Part shown: in pieces, positions 24,633 to 33,127 of the stretch
Position numbering within the stretch: position 1 is the stretch's first letter
How the letters are laid out: every line of letters begins with the position of its first letter
Source: Pseudalkalibacillus hwajinpoensis
Lineage (GTDB): Bacteria; Bacillota; Bacilli; Bacillales; Guptibacillaceae
Assembly: GCF_039851965.1 (NCBI RefSeq)
Contig: NZ_CP156674.1
Location: 3,472,001 to 3,536,000 of the forward strand
Reading direction: 5' to 3'
Length of the DNA stretch: 64,000 nucleotides
Notes under the pieces: model-generated
What the model saw: only the letters and a program-made list of their open reading frames with translations
Told to the model about the DNA's origin: nothing
Database searches by the model: none
Translations under genes and position numbers: made by a program

Positions 24633-26954
24633 TTGAAGAATGAACATAAAACCTTACCGCTGCTCCCTTTAAGAGGGTTACTTGTCTATCCCTCAATGGT
24701 GCTACACCTTGATGTAGGGCGTGATAAGTCTGTCCAAGCACTTGAAAAGGTGATGATGGATGATCAACAGATCTTTCTATCTACACAAAAAGAGGTTGAG
24801 ATTGAAACGCCTGAGGAAAAAGATATTTATGAAATTGGAACTCTTGCTACGGTAAAGCAGATGCTAAAGTTGCCAAATGGAACGATCCGAGTCCTGGTTG
24901 AAGGACTTCAGCGCGGGAAAATCATTGATTTTAAAGATACGGATAATTTTTATGAAGTAGAAATCGAACAAATTGATGAGAGCGCGGATTTAAATGTGGA
25001 AGATGAAGCATTAATGCGTACGGTTCTTGATTTATTTGAGCAATACATTAAAGTTTCCAAGAAAGTAACGGCTGAAACATTCGCTTCTGTAAGCGATATT
25101 GAAGAGCCCGGGAGACTGGCAGACATCATTGCTTCTCATTTATCTCTCAAGATTCGTCAGAAGCAGGAAATCCTTGAAACCTACAACGCACAGGAACGGT
25201 TAAATAAGCTAATCGAGATTCTTCAAAATGAAAAGGATGTTATTGATCTCGAGAAAAAAATTGGTCAGCGTGTGAAACGTTCAATGGAAAAGACGCAGAA
25301 AGAATATTATCTTCGTGAGCAGATGAAAGCGATCCAGAAAGAACTTGGAGAAAAAGAAGGAAAAACTGGAGAAATTTCGACACTCAAGGAGAAAATTGAA
25401 GAAGCGAATATGCCTGAGAACGTAGAGGAGATGGCTTACAAAGAACTTGATCGTTATGAGAAAATCCCGCAGAGTTCTGCTGAAAGTTCCGTTATACGCA
25501 ACTATATCGATTGGCTGATCCAACTACCATGGTCGAAAGAAACGACGGATAATCTCGATATTAATCATGCAGAAAAAATTCTAAACGAAGATCATTATGG
25601 ACTTGAGAAAGTGAAGGAACGAGTACTTGAGTATCTTGCCGTTCAACAGCTAACCAAGTCATTAAAAGGTCCTATTCTTTGTCTTGTTGGCCCTCCTGGC
25701 GTCGGGAAAACGTCACTTGCGAGGTCAGTAGCTCGTTCAATTGGCCGTGAATTTGTACGAATTTCCCTTGGTGGTGTTCGTGATGAAGCTGAAATTCGTG
25801 GACACAGAAGAACCTATGTTGGTGCTATGCCAGGCCGCATCATCCGAGGGATGAAAAAAGCTGGAACAATCAACCCAGTTTTTCTACTGGATGAGATTGA
25901 TAAAATGTCGAATGATTTCCGAGGAGATCCATCATCTGCCCTCCTTGAGGTATTGGATCCCCAGCAGAATAATACATTTAGTGATCATTACATTGAAGAG
26001 CCTTATGATCTTTCCAAAGTCATGTTTGTTACAACAGCAAATAATCTTGCTACGATTCCAGAACCACTACTGGATCGTATGGAAATTATTCAAATTGCAG
26101 GATATACTGAAATTGAAAAAGTGAATATTGCGAAGAATTACCTGATGCCAAGGCAGTTAGAAGACCATGGTCTTAAAAAAGCTAACCTGCAAATGAGAGA
26201 AGAAAGTCTTTATAAGCTCGTACGTCATTACACAAGAGAAGCTGGTGTTCGTAATCTGGAACGACAGATTGCTACTGTTTGCCGAAAAGCAACGAAGCTA
26301 ATTGTGTCAGGTAAGAAAAAGCGCGTGATTGTAACAGAAGCTATGCTTGAAGAGCTCCTTGGTCACCCAAAATTCCGTTACGGGGAAGCTGAAAAAGAAG
26401 ATCAGGTTGGAACTGCTACAGGTCTTGCTTATACCACGGCAGGTGGGGATACGCTTGCTATTGAAGTTTCACTATCACCCGGTAAAGGCAAACTGATTTT
26501 AACGGGTAAGCTTGGTGACGTCATGAAAGAGTCTGCTCAGGCAGCATTCAGTTATATTCGTTCGAAATCAGAGGAACTGTCAATTGATCCGATGTTTCAT
26601 GAAACGAATGACATTCACATTCACGTTCCTGAAGGAGCTACGCCTAAGGATGGGCCTTCGGCAGGAATAACGATTGCAACGGCACTCGTATCAGCGTTGA
26701 CTGGAAAAGCTGTGAGAAGAGATGTCGGTATGACTGGTGAAATCACACTTCGAGGACGGGTTTTACCAATCGGAGGGTTGAAGGAAAAGTCATTAAGTGC
26801 TCATCGTGCAGGGTTGACCACCATTATTATGCCGAAAGAAAATGAAAAAGATCTGGACGATATTCCAGAAAGCATTCGCAAAGATTTAACATTCCTTCCA
26901 GTTTCACATTTGGATGAAGTGTTAAAAACCGCACTTGTGGGGGAAAATAAATGA
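24633..26954 (+). CDS. lonA: ATP-dependent protease LonA
   Basis: Cytoplasmic quality-control protease. I start at TTG 24633 (GGAGG eight bases upstream), giving MKNEHKTLPLLPLRGLLVYP and 773 residues, nearly the B. subtilis length; the GTG at 24624 overlaps the RBS. Domains: N-terminal LON substrate domain 1-200, coiled coil about 200-290 (EKKIGQRVKRSMEKTQ), AAA+ with Walker A GPPGVGKT at about 353, and protease domain with catalytic Ser676 in KDGPSAGIT. The stop overlaps the engB start by four bases (ATGA). Confidence 0.98.
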   Translation: MKNEHKTLPLLPLRGLLVYPSMVLHLDVGRDKSVQALEKVMMDDQQIFLSTQKEVEIETPEEKDIYEIGTLATVKQMLKLPNGTIRVLVEGLQRGKIIDFKDTDNFYEVEIEQIDESADLNVEDEALMRTVLDLFEQYIKVSKKVTAETFASVSDIEEPGRLADIIASHLSLKIRQKQEILETYNAQERLNKLIEILQNEKDVIDLEKKIGQRVKRSMEKTQKEYYLREQMKAIQKELGEKEGKTGEISTLKEKIEEANMPENVEEMAYKELDRYEKIPQSSAESSVIRNYIDWLIQLPWSKETTDNLDINHAEKILNEDHYGLEKVKERVLEYLAVQQLTKSLKGPILCLVGPPGVGKTSLARSVARSIGREFVRISLGGVRDEAEIRGHRRTYVGAMPGRIIRGMKKAGTINPVFLLDEIDKMSNDFRGDPSSALLEVLDPQQNNTFSDHYIEEPYDLSKVMFVTTANNLATIPEPLLDRMEIIQIAGYTEIEKVNIAKNYLMPRQLEDHGLKKANLQMREESLYKLVRHYTREAGVRNLERQIATVCRKATKLIVSGKKKRVIVTEAMLEELLGHPKFRYGEAEKEDQVGTATGLAYTTAGGDTLAIEVSLSPGKGKLILTGKLGDVMKESAQAAFSYIRSKSEELSIDPMFHETNDIHIHVPEGATPKDGPSAGITIATALVSALTGKAVRRDVGMTGEITLRGRVLPIGGLKEKSLSAHRAGLTTIIMPKENEKDLDDIPESIRKDLTFLPVSHLDEVLKTALVGENK

Positions 26955-27532
26955 AAGTAACAAAATCAGATTTTATTATTAGCGCTGTTAAGCCTGAACA
27001 GTATCCGGTAGATGGATTTCCTGAGGTTGGTCTTGCTGGCCGATCCAATGTAGGAAAATCATCTTTAATTAACACGCTAATCAATCGTAAAAATCTTGCT
27101 AGAACGTCTCAAAAGCCAGGTAAGACGCAAACACTCAATTTCTATATGATTAATGAGTTCTTGTATTTTGTTGATGTACCTGGCTATGGGTTTGCCAAAG
27201 TGTCTAAGAAAGAGAGAGAGGCATGGGGGCGAATGATTGAAACCTATTTAACTGATCGAGATCAGTTAAAGGCTGTCATTCAAATCGTTGATTTACGACA
27301 TGCACCCTCAAATGATGATGTGGTCATGTATGATTGGTTAAAGCACTATGAAATTCCAGTCATTGTTGTGGCGACGAAATCCGATAAAATTCCTAAAGGC
27401 AAATGGGCAAAGCACCTAAAAGTGGTTAGCCAGACGCTTAAGATTGAACCAACAGACAAGCTCGTAACCTTCTCTTCCCATACAGGGCAGGGGAAAGAGG
27501 ACGTATGGAGTGCAATTAGATCTTATCTATAA
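26951..27532 (+). CDS. engB: Ribosome-biogenesis GTPase EngB (YsxC)
   Basis: Essential TRAFAC GTPase acting in 50S subunit assembly. 193 residues with the standard motifs: G1 GRSNVGKSS, G2 region around TSQKPGKTQT, G3 DVPGYG, G4 TKSDK. Translation is coupled to lonA by an ATGA overlap, as in B. subtilis. Followed by a strong terminator; in B. subtilis hemA comes next, but here an ABC transporter intervenes. Confidence 0.97.
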   Translation: MKVTKSDFIISAVKPEQYPVDGFPEVGLAGRSNVGKSSLINTLINRKNLARTSQKPGKTQTLNFYMINEFLYFVDVPGYGFAKVSKKEREAWGRMIETYLTDRDQLKAVIQIVDLRHAPSNDDVVMYDWLKHYEIPVIVVATKSDKIPKGKWAKHLKVVSQTLKIEPTDKLVTFSSHTGQGKEDVWSAIRSYL

Positions 27533-27536
27533 TTTC

Positions 27537-27573
27537 GAATCAGTCCGGCATAAAAGTCGGACTGATTCTTTTT
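27537..27573 (+). terminator. Terminator of lonA-engB
   Basis: GAATCAGTCCG (27537-27547) pairs with CGGACTGATTC (27558-27568), followed by TTTTTC. The next 150 bases show no gene. Confidence 0.92.
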
Positions 27574-27725
27574 CTTTTGGTTTTGATTATTCTGAAATCT
27601 TTGGTTTAAATAACATTTAGAAAGGGAATTGAAGAAAGATGAAGGAAACCCTAGAGCGGATGAGCTCAGCTGCGCTTATCCAAAAAAAAGGGGGGATTAG
27701 GGGGTGTAGTAAGGTTCAATTGTAA

Positions 27726-27755
27726 TTGAAAGAAATGTCTAAAAATTGGTATTAT
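27726..27755 (+). promoter_or_regulatory. Promoter of amino-acid ABC operon
   Basis: TTGAAA (27726-27731), 18 bases, TATTAT (27750-27755), about 60 bases before the binding-protein gene. Confidence 0.6.
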
Positions 27756-27818
27756 TGTAGTATCGCAGTTTACATAATTAATAACTGCAATGAAAAAGTC
27801 GTTTAAGGGGGACATGAG

Positions 27819-28634
27819 ATGAAAAGAAAATGGAATTTTATTACCGTAATTTTGTTAATGTTTGTTCTTGTTCTTACTGCATGTGGTAGTAATGAAAACA
27901 GCGGTGGTGAGTCATCAGGATCAGAAGGGGAAGATGGTCTTGAATTGACGGAGGACGGAAAGTTCCGTTTCGTAGTGTCTGGTGAATTTCCTCCATTCAG
28001 TACAGTTGATGAGAACGGGGATCTTTCAGGTTTTGACGTAGCCGTTGGTAAAGCTATTGCCGAAAAGTTAGGTCTTGAGCCAGAAGTTGAAAAATTCAAA
28101 TTTAGTGGGATGGTTTCAGCCATTCAATCCGGTCGCTATGATGCAGCGGTAGCCAGTCATACGATTACTGACGAGCGTAAAAAAGCCGTGAATTTCAGTG
28201 AACCATACTATTATTCTGGCCCAGTTCTTTATGTTCAGCCTGGAAGTGACATTAAAAGTATAGAAGATCTTTCTGGTAAGGACGTAGCGGTATCAAAGGG
28301 ATCGACTTACGAGAAATCTGCACAGGAGTATACAGATAAAATCTCAAATTATGATAGTGATCAGACAGCTCTTCGTGCATTAAGCGAAGGAAAGCATGAT
28401 GCAGTTATTACAGATGATATTACAGGTAAGCAGGCAATAGAAGAAGGTTTTAAGATTGAAAAGATTGAACAGCTTGGTACAAGTGAACAGGCTGTTGCAA
28501 TCAAGAAAGAGAATTCGAAACTTCTTGAGGCGGTAAACGAAGCTATTACCGAACTAAAAGAAGATGGAACACTAACGAAACTTAGCGAGGAATACATCGG
28601 AGTAGACATCACCCAGAATCCTGACAGCGAGTAA
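27819..28634 (+). CDS. Amino-acid ABC transporter substrate-binding lipoprotein
   Basis: Extracellular solute receptor of the family 3 type (SBP_bac_3), used for polar amino acids such as arginine, glutamine or histidine. 271 residues: a signal peptide of about 20 residues ends at lipobox LTAC with the lipidated Cys, then an acidic Ser/Gly linker, then the two-lobed domain (FRFVVSGEFPPFSTVDENGDLSGFD in part, GRYDAAVASHTITDERKKAV, YVQPGSDIKSIEDLSGKDVAVSKGST). Specificity cannot be read. First of three genes; a strong hairpin separates it from the permease, as is common for abundant receptors. Confidence 0.93.
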   Translation: MKRKWNFITVILLMFVLVLTACGSNENSGGESSGSEGEDGLELTEDGKFRFVVSGEFPPFSTVDENGDLSGFDVAVGKAIAEKLGLEPEVEKFKFSGMVSAIQSGRYDAAVASHTITDERKKAVNFSEPYYYSGPVLYVQPGSDIKSIEDLSGKDVAVSKGSTYEKSAQEYTDKISNYDSDQTALRALSEGKHDAVITDDITGKQAIEEGFKIEKIEQLGTSEQAVAIKKENSKLLEAVNEAITELKEDGTLTKLSEEYIGVDITQNPDSE

Positions 28635-28637
28635 GGG

Positions 28638-28670
28638 AAAGGAATGTGTGCGATGCGCACATTCCTTTTT
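28638..28670 (+). terminator. Intercistronic hairpin after the binding-protein gene
   Basis: AAAGGAATGTGTGC (28638-28651) pairs with GCGCACATTCCTTT (28655-28668) around loop GAT, ending in TTTTT. A 14-bp stem with one G-U pair, probably a partial terminator or 3' stabiliser giving more receptor than permease. Confidence 0.85.
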
Positions 28671-28710
28671 AACCTTGTTTGTTATCAAACTCTTAAGGAG
28701 CTGATCGCAC

Positions 28711-29370
28711 TTGCCAACTTTTGCTCATTTTTTTGAGACATTATTAAATAGTTATCCGGTTTTCTTCGAAGGACTATGGCTTACTATAAGGGTTACCTTC
28801 GTTTCTGTTCTAATCGCAGTCTTTATTGGACTCTTCTTTGCACTCTTTAAAATATCACAATCAAAAATCTTGAATTGGATTGCGAATATTTACATTGCAG
28901 TTATTCGAGGGACGCCCCTTATCGTCCAAATCTTTATTTTCTACTTTGGTTTAACCGAGTTTAACATCCCGAAGTTCTGGGCAGCATCGATTGGTCTAGC
29001 ACTGCATAACGGGGCTTATATTGCGGAGATCTTCCGAGGGTCAATTCAATCGATTGATAAAGGTCAGATGGAAGCGGGGCGCTCTCTTGGGATGAGTCAT
29101 ACGCTTGCAATGAGAAGAATTATACTCCCACAGGCGTTTAGACGAGCTCTACCACCGTTAGGAAATCAGTTTATTATTGGTTTAAAGGATTCCTCTCTAG
29201 CTGCTTTTATTGCTCTACCGGAATTGTTCAGCATAGCGACAACGCAGGGTGCCAGAACATTTGATGAAATGACTTATCTTTTAATCGTAGCAGTATACTA
29301 TCTAGTTCTTGTTTTAATCTTTACGATGCTGGTTAACCTGCTTGAAAAACGATTATCCGCAAGTGATTAA
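28711..29370 (+). CDS. Amino-acid ABC transporter permease
   Basis: Membrane component of a polar amino-acid importer, His/Glu/Gln/Arg/opine family. 219 residues with about five membrane helices, the N-terminal GLWLTIRVTFVSVLIAV, and the coupling EAA motif (DKGQMEAGRSLGMSHTLAMRRIILPQAFRRALPPLGN, given here for reference as residues about 118-154). Starts at TTG 28711 with AAGGAG ten bases upstream. A single permease probably forms a homodimer. Confidence 0.92.
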   Translation: MPTFAHFFETLLNSYPVFFEGLWLTIRVTFVSVLIAVFIGLFFALFKISQSKILNWIANIYIAVIRGTPLIVQIFIFYFGLTEFNIPKFWAASIGLALHNGAYIAEIFRGSIQSIDKGQMEAGRSLGMSHTLAMRRIILPQAFRRALPPLGNQFIIGLKDSSLAAFIALPELFSIATTQGARTFDEMTYLLIVAVYYLVLVLIFTMLVNLLEKRLSASD

Positions 29371-29391
29371 GTGAGAAGTGAGGTGTAGACG

Positions 29392-30132
29392 ATGACAGAA
29401 AAAGCCCAGATGATTCGTGTTGAGAAACTAAATAAATCATTCGGTGATCTTCATGTACTGAAAGATATCGATTTAGAAGTGAATGAAAGTGATGTTGTCG
29501 TGTTGATTGGTGCTAGTGGTTCAGGTAAAAGCACCCTACTACGATGCATGAATTTTCTTGAAATCAAAAATAGCGGAAATGTCATTATTGAAGGGGATAC
29601 AATTGACCCGAAGAAAAACGATCTTAATAAAGTTAGACAGCGTGTCGGAATGGTGTTTCAACACTTTAATTTATTCCCACATAAATCGGTTCTAGAAAAT
29701 GTTATTGAAGCCCCATTAATGGTGAAGAAGTTGAAGCGTGCTGATGCAGTCAAAGAAGGAAAAGAACTGCTTGCTAAGGTTGGACTAGCGGATAAAGCGG
29801 ATGTATATCCAAATAAGCTTTCCGGTGGCCAGAAGCAACGTGTCGCCATTGCGCGCTCTCTTGCGATGAAACCGGATATCATGCTTTTCGATGAGCCAAC
29901 ATCCGCCCTTGACCCAGAGCTTGTTGGAGAAGTTCTCGCTACGATGAAGTCTCTGGCTAAAGAAGGCATGACAATGGTAGTTGTAACGCACGAGATGGGG
30001 TTTGCGCGAGAAGTAGGTGATTGGGTTGTGTATATGCACGATGGTAAAATTGTAGAAAAAGGTCATCCAAATGAAATATTCAATGACCCTAAAGAGCAAC
30101 GAACACAGGATTTCCTAAGTTCGATTCTATAA
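29392..30132 (+). CDS. Amino-acid ABC transporter ATP-binding protein
   Basis: ATPase driving the importer. 246 residues: Walker A GASGSGKST, Q loop VFQHFNLFPHKSV, signature LSGGQKQR, Walker B IMLFDEPTSALDPE, H loop VVTHEMGFA. Closest in architecture to the B. subtilis YqiZ/GlnQ group. The length set of this operon (271, 219, 246 residues) resembles the arginine-type YqiXYZ system, but specificity stays open. Confidence 0.94.
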   Translation: MTEKAQMIRVEKLNKSFGDLHVLKDIDLEVNESDVVVLIGASGSGKSTLLRCMNFLEIKNSGNVIIEGDTIDPKKNDLNKVRQRVGMVFQHFNLFPHKSVLENVIEAPLMVKKLKRADAVKEGKELLAKVGLADKADVYPNKLSGGQKQRVAIARSLAMKPDIMLFDEPTSALDPELVGEVLATMKSLAKEGMTMVVVTHEMGFAREVGDWVVYMHDGKIVEKGHPNEIFNDPKEQRTQDFLSSIL

Positions 30133-30141
30133 AAATGATAA

Positions 30142-30175
30142 AAAAAGTAAGGAGCAGACTCCTTACTTTTTTTTC
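30142..30175 (+). terminator. Bidirectional terminator between ABC operon and membrane-protein gene
   Basis: AAAAAGTAAGGAG and CTCCTTACTTTTT form a perfect stem with A and T runs at the two ends, suiting the convergent genes. It overlaps the 3' end of the leftward gene. Confidence 0.9.
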
Positions 30176-30639
30176 GTGACAAGATAAATACCAAGAACAA
30201 TGAAAACGATTGGCCAGAATTCACCAATGAAAGAAAAAGTAGAGGCAAGCCAGATTTCTAAGCCAGTATAGAGAAGCTCGATAATCGCAATGGCAAGCAA
30301 TATTAGTCCCGGTACAAGCCCTGTTTTTTTCGTTTTGTAATACGTGATTAAGTAAGCTGCACCCAGAATAAGGGCATACATTCCCCATGTATCCGGCCAA
30401 ATCGAGAGTTTATTGATGAAATAGAGATGCAATCCAAGTCCCAGTAATAGAGTGCCGGGGAAAAGCATATGTCCTTCTTTAGCAATTAGCCCCTGAATGA
30501 TCATGGCAATTCCGATTAAGATTAAAATGATTTGCCAGTTTGTGATCTGAGCAGAGAAGGGAAGATTCAGCGTTTGAATTAGATAGAAAAGACCAATTCC
30601 AATAAATAATACTCCTGGAAAAACACTTTGACGTTTCAA
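30163..30639 (-). CDS. Small membrane protein, LiaF-type transmembrane domain (DUF5668-like)
   Basis: A 158-residue integral membrane protein with about eight short hydrophobic segments arranged as repeated pairs (FPGVLFIGIGLFYLI, WQIILILIGIAMIIQGL, FPGTLLLGLGLHLYF, WGMYALILGAAYLI, WPIVFIVLGIYLV). This pattern is that of the membrane half of LiaF and LiaI-like proteins; the extracytoplasmic LiaF domain is absent, so no envelope-stress role can be claimed. Start TTG at 30639, with AGGAGG seven bases upstream. It is convergent with the ABC operon and divergent from hemA. Confidence 0.75.
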   Translation of the reverse strand: MKRQSVFPGVLFIGIGLFYLIQTLNLPFSAQITNWQIILILIGIAMIIQGLIAKEGHMLFPGTLLLGLGLHLYFINKLSIWPDTWGMYALILGAAYLITYYKTKKTGLVPGLILLAIAIIELLYTGLEIWLASTFSFIGEFWPIVFIVLGIYLVTKKK

Positions 30640-30801
30640 TGGAAATCCTCCTAATGTCAAAAAAACTCATTTTTTGCTATACTGTTGATTTTCTGGTACA
30701 TTAATAGTTGTATGACTACTAATAATAAGCAAAGAAAATACTTACTTTATCATATCATAACTGCTTTCATAGTCTGTTCACATTTACTAACTCTGTGAGT
30801 T

Positions 30802-30836
30802 TTGTCACATGTTACAATTATTAGTAATGATATGAT
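30802..30836 (+). promoter_or_regulatory. hemA promoter region with candidate PerR box
   Basis: TTACAATTATTAGTA (30812-30826) matches 12 of 14 defined positions of the PerR/Fur-type 7-1-7 box TTATAATnATTATAA. It overlaps a possible promoter, TTGTCA (30802-30807), 17 bases, TAATGA (30825-30830), or an alternative -10 TATGAT (30831-30836). In B. subtilis the hemAXCDBL operon is repressed by PerR. Confidence 0.5.
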
Positions 30837-30878
30837 AGCAGGAGATTTTGGGCTAACAATTTTTTGGGGGGTGGAACG

Positions 30879-32252
30879 ATGCACATCCTGGTCGTAGGGT
30901 TGAACCACAAAACAGCCCCTGTTGAAATACGGGAGAAACTTTCATTTCAGGAGAACAATCTTCCTGAAGCATTAGATAAGTTGCGTCACTCTAAAAGTAT
31001 TCTAGAAGCTGTGATTTTATCGACATGTAACCGTACAGAGTTATATGTGGTTGCTGATCAGCTTCATACAGGGAGATATTATTCAAAAGCATTTCTATCT
31101 GAATGGTTCGGAATTAAAAAAGAAGGTTTTTCACCTTATTTAGTAATTCGTGAAAATGACGCTGCAACTGAGCATCTTTATCGCGTGGCAGCTGGACTTG
31201 ATTCACTCGTACTGGGGGAAACACAAATTCTAGGACAGGTTCGCGACGCTTTCTTACTTGCACAGGAGTCGCAAACGACTGGAACGATTTTTAATCAGTT
31301 ATTTAAACAGGCTGTTACGCTTGCTAAGCGCTCTCATTCTGTCACAGAAATCGGGGAAAATGCTGTTTCAGTAAGCTACGCTGCAGTTGAGCTTGCAAAG
31401 AAGATCTTTGGTGGCCTTCAGAATAAGCATGTTGTTATTCTTGGAGCAGGCAAAATGGGTGAGCTTACAGCGAAGAACCTGCAGAGCAACGGCGTAAATC
31501 AAGTCACTGTAGTAAACCGTACTCTTGAGAAAGCATCAGAGCTTGCATCTCGATTTAGTGGACAAGCTCGGTCGATGGATGAGGTGGATGTTGCTCTTGC
31601 TGATGCCGATATTCTGATCAGTTCTACAGGTTCAACAAACTACGTTTTAACAGAGCAGAGTGTAAAACCGTTGCTCAAGAAACGTAGAGGCCGTCCGCTA
31701 TTTATGGTGGATATTGCAGTTCCAAGAGACCTTGATCCATCTTTAAACAACATGGACTCTGTTTTCTTGTACGATATCGATGATCTTGAAGGTATTGTTG
31801 AAACAAACCTCGCTGAGCGAAAGAAGGAAGCTGAGAAGGTTGAGCTTATGATTGAAGAGGATCTTGTTCAATTCAGAGAATGGCTTAACACGCTCGGTGT
31901 TGTTCCGATGATTACAGCGCTTCGTTCGAAAGCTCTCTCTATTCAAGCAGAGACGATGAAGAGTATTGAGCGAAAGCTTCCGGATTTAACTGACCGAGAA
32001 CGTAAAGTGCTAAGTAAACATACGAAAAGTATAGTGAACCAGCTGCTGAGAGATCCGATTGTTCGTGTGAAGGAAATGGCTGCAGAACCAAATGCAGAAG
32101 AGTCACTTGAAATCTTTACGAAGATTTTTGCGATAGAGGAAGAGATTGAAAGAGAACTCCACAAGCAGCGAGTGAAAGAAAACGAAGAGAAAAGACACCA
32201 TGAATCCGTTGCTTACTCCCCTTTATTACAGGCATCGCAGTTGCGCTCCTAG
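30879..32252 (+). CDS. hemA: Glutamyl-tRNA reductase
   Basis: First committed step of heme synthesis: reduces glutamyl-tRNA to glutamate-1-semialdehyde with NADPH. ATG 30879, downstream of GGGGGGTGG, gives MHILVVGLNHKTAPVEIREK and 457 residues. Catalytic Cys50 lies in LSTCNRTELY; NADPH-binding GAGKMGELTA is in the middle; the C-terminal helical dimerisation domain follows. Heads the hemAXCDBL operon. Confidence 0.97.
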   Translation: MHILVVGLNHKTAPVEIREKLSFQENNLPEALDKLRHSKSILEAVILSTCNRTELYVVADQLHTGRYYSKAFLSEWFGIKKEGFSPYLVIRENDAATEHLYRVAAGLDSLVLGETQILGQVRDAFLLAQESQTTGTIFNQLFKQAVTLAKRSHSVTEIGENAVSVSYAAVELAKKIFGGLQNKHVVILGAGKMGELTAKNLQSNGVNQVTVVNRTLEKASELASRFSGQARSMDEVDVALADADILISSTGSTNYVLTEQSVKPLLKKRRGRPLFMVDIAVPRDLDPSLNNMDSVFLYDIDDLEGIVETNLAERKKEAEKVELMIEEDLVQFREWLNTLGVVPMITALRSKALSIQAETMKSIERKLPDLTDRERKVLSKHTKSIVNQLLRDPIVRVKEMAAEPNAEESLEIFTKIFAIEEEIERELHKQRVKENEEKRHHESVAYSPLLQASQLRS

Positions 32253-32269
32253 GAGAGGAGACCTGATTT

Positions 32270-33097
32270 GTGACGAACGCTAGCTGGCTTTATGACGTAA
32301 CCATCTTACTTTACGCCCTTAGTGTATTGGGATATTTTATTGATTTCTTGCAAAACAACCGGAGGGCAAATCAGTTTGCCTTCTGGTTGCTTTCTATTGT
32401 ATGGGTTCTACAAAGTGCGTTTTTGATAATGCAGATCATTACGATTGGCGGCTTCCCGATTTTGACACCTTTTGAGGGGTTATTTTTTTATGCGTGGGTC
32501 ATTGTCTCGCTTTCCCTATTGATTAACTGGTTTTTCCGGGTTGATTTCTTTGTATTTTTTGCAAATGTACTTGGTTTCAGCATCATGGCTATTAACCTCT
32601 TTGCAACAAAGGAGCAGGCTTCTAGCATGTTGACAGAACAGCTTATGTCTGAGCTTTCAATTATTCATATTACGATGGCTTTTTTATCTTACGGGGCATT
32701 TTCTTTATCGTTTATTTTCTCGATTATGTATTTGATCGTTTACCAAATGCTAAAGGGAAAGAAATGGAGTAAAAGACTTAGGAGATTTGGAGACTTATCT
32801 CAGCTTGAGAAGCTTTCATACTTATGTAGCGTTCTTGGCGTGCCATTGCTCTTGTTGAGCTTAATTCTCGGAATCGTCTGGGCAATGTTAAAAGTTGAGC
32901 AATTTAGCTTGTTTGATGCGAAGGTTATTATTTCGTTTTTTGTGCTTGGAGTTTATAGCACTTACTTATATCAAAAAGTAGCTAGAGATATTGAAGGGAA
33001 ATCGTTAGCCTGGTGGAACGTCGCAGCTTTCTGTTTTGTTCTGATTAATGTGTTCTTATCAGGAACATTTTCTGAATTCCATTTCTGGTATGTTTAA
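32270..33097 (+). CDS. hemX: HemX, cytochrome c assembly-like membrane protein
   Basis: An integral membrane protein of 275 residues with about eight helices, related to CcsA/CcmC heme-handling proteins. In B. subtilis HemX lowers the amount of HemA. Start GTG 32270 with AGGAGAGGAG upstream. Conserved histidines include IIHITMAFLSYGAF. It sits between hemA and hemC as in B. subtilis. Confidence 0.93.
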   Translation: MTNASWLYDVTILLYALSVLGYFIDFLQNNRRANQFAFWLLSIVWVLQSAFLIMQIITIGGFPILTPFEGLFFYAWVIVSLSLLINWFFRVDFFVFFANVLGFSIMAINLFATKEQASSMLTEQLMSELSIIHITMAFLSYGAFSLSFIFSIMYLIVYQMLKGKKWSKRLRRFGDLSQLEKLSYLCSVLGVPLLLLSLILGIVWAMLKVEQFSLFDAKVIISFFVLGVYSTYLYQKVARDIEGKSLAWWNVAAFCFVLINVFLSGTFSEFHFWYV

Positions 33098-33127
33098 GCG
33101 GATAAATAACAGTTTGGAGGATAATGA

